From DATKWV01 sp035529405 (lineage in GTDB: Bacteria > Planctomycetota > Phycisphaerae > Sedimentisphaerales > Anaerobacaceae): a DNA stretch of 14,122 nucleotides. The notes beneath the pieces were generated by a model. It was not told the DNA's origin. It made no database searches and worked only from the letters and a program-made list of their open reading frames with translations. The stretch is taken from NCBI GenBank assembly GCA_035529405.1, contig DATKWV010000215.1:1-14122 (forward strand), read 5' to 3'. Numbering within the stretch: the first letter of the stretch is position 1; each line of letters starts with the position of its first letter. The position numbers were made by a program, and so were the translations under genes. Positions 14,095 to 14,122 of this stretch are shown one piece after another.

Positions 14095-14122
14095 TTTCGC
14101 CGTATGGGTATCGCCAATCAAG

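Larger units (their letters stand above)
13775..14122. other. Gene-free right flank
   Basis: No convincing coding region is found in these 348 bases. Positions 13847-13936 are GC-rich and repeat-like, 13934-14066 is AT-rich with an A9 run near 13985 and no recognised feature, and a promoter-like sequence lies at 14067-14094. The AT-rich left end (13775-13840) is the upstream region of the broken membrane gene; I see no well-spaced promoter there. Confidence 0.6.

Overview
The window reads as a chromosomal segment of a free-living Gram-negative bacterium. I favour a planctomycete of the Phycisphaerae type. The grounds are the style of the genes (a DUF4416 protein, secreted tandem-repeat proteins, a YhaM-like nuclease beside class II ProS) and intergenic repeats that I associate with that group. 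This is an impression from gene content, not a database result. No rRNA, tRNA, CRISPR array, transposase or phage gene is visible.

Layout. (1) Positions 39-2565, plus strand: a soluble PAS histidine kinase followed by an NtrC-type sigma-54 activator, a two-component pair. (2) Positions 2566-2715: a convergent intergenic gap with a 7-bp-period tandem repeat and a fragment of a dispersed GTCATT-type repeat. (3) Positions 2716-10485, all minus strand and read from high to low coordinates: proS, a PhoA-type alkaline phosphatase lipoprotein, a 72-residue lipoyl-like barrel protein, a DUF4416 protein, a WecA/TagO-type glycosyl-phosphate transferase, a HAD phosphatase, then across a nested inverted-repeat element a Wzy/WaaL-type membrane protein with C-terminal TPRs. 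Spacings from proS to the HAD gene are 19, 2, -13, 17 and 17 nt, so these six look like one operon. The Wzy-like gene may be in the same transcript or have its own start. (4) Positions 10486-10790 (305 bp without a gene): divergent upstream regions of proS (minus) and a yhaM-like gene (plus), each with a candidate promoter and a heptad repeat in the presumed 5' leader. (5) Positions 10791-11753, plus: OB-fold plus HD-domain protein of the YhaM 3'-5' exoribonuclease type. (6) Positions 11791-12786, minus: a secreted protein made of three ~90-residue repeats, with its own candidate promoter. (7) Positions 13076-13774, minus: an AT-rich pair, a four-TM small membrane protein and, upstream of it, a small membrane protein gene broken by a one-base frameshift. 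(8) Positions 13775-14122: no gene; it holds a GC-rich repeat-like stretch with a palindrome, and a good plus-strand promoter at the right edge.

How the genes fit together. The WecA/TagO-type enzyme would start an undecaprenyl-linked glycan and the Wzy/WaaL-like protein would polymerise or ligate one. The HAD phosphatase and alkaline phosphatase could act in sugar-phosphate or phosphate handling, but that link is inference. The kinase/activator pair has no visible target in the window.

The most notable observations are three separate intergenic arrays with exact 7-bp periodicity but different heptamers, the 166-bp nested inverted-repeat element before the Wzy-like gene, the frameshifted membrane gene, the non-ATG start of the glycosyltransferase, and the uncharacterised lipoyl-like/DUF4416 pair translationally coupled behind the alkaline phosphatase. 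I see no convincing wholly new system.
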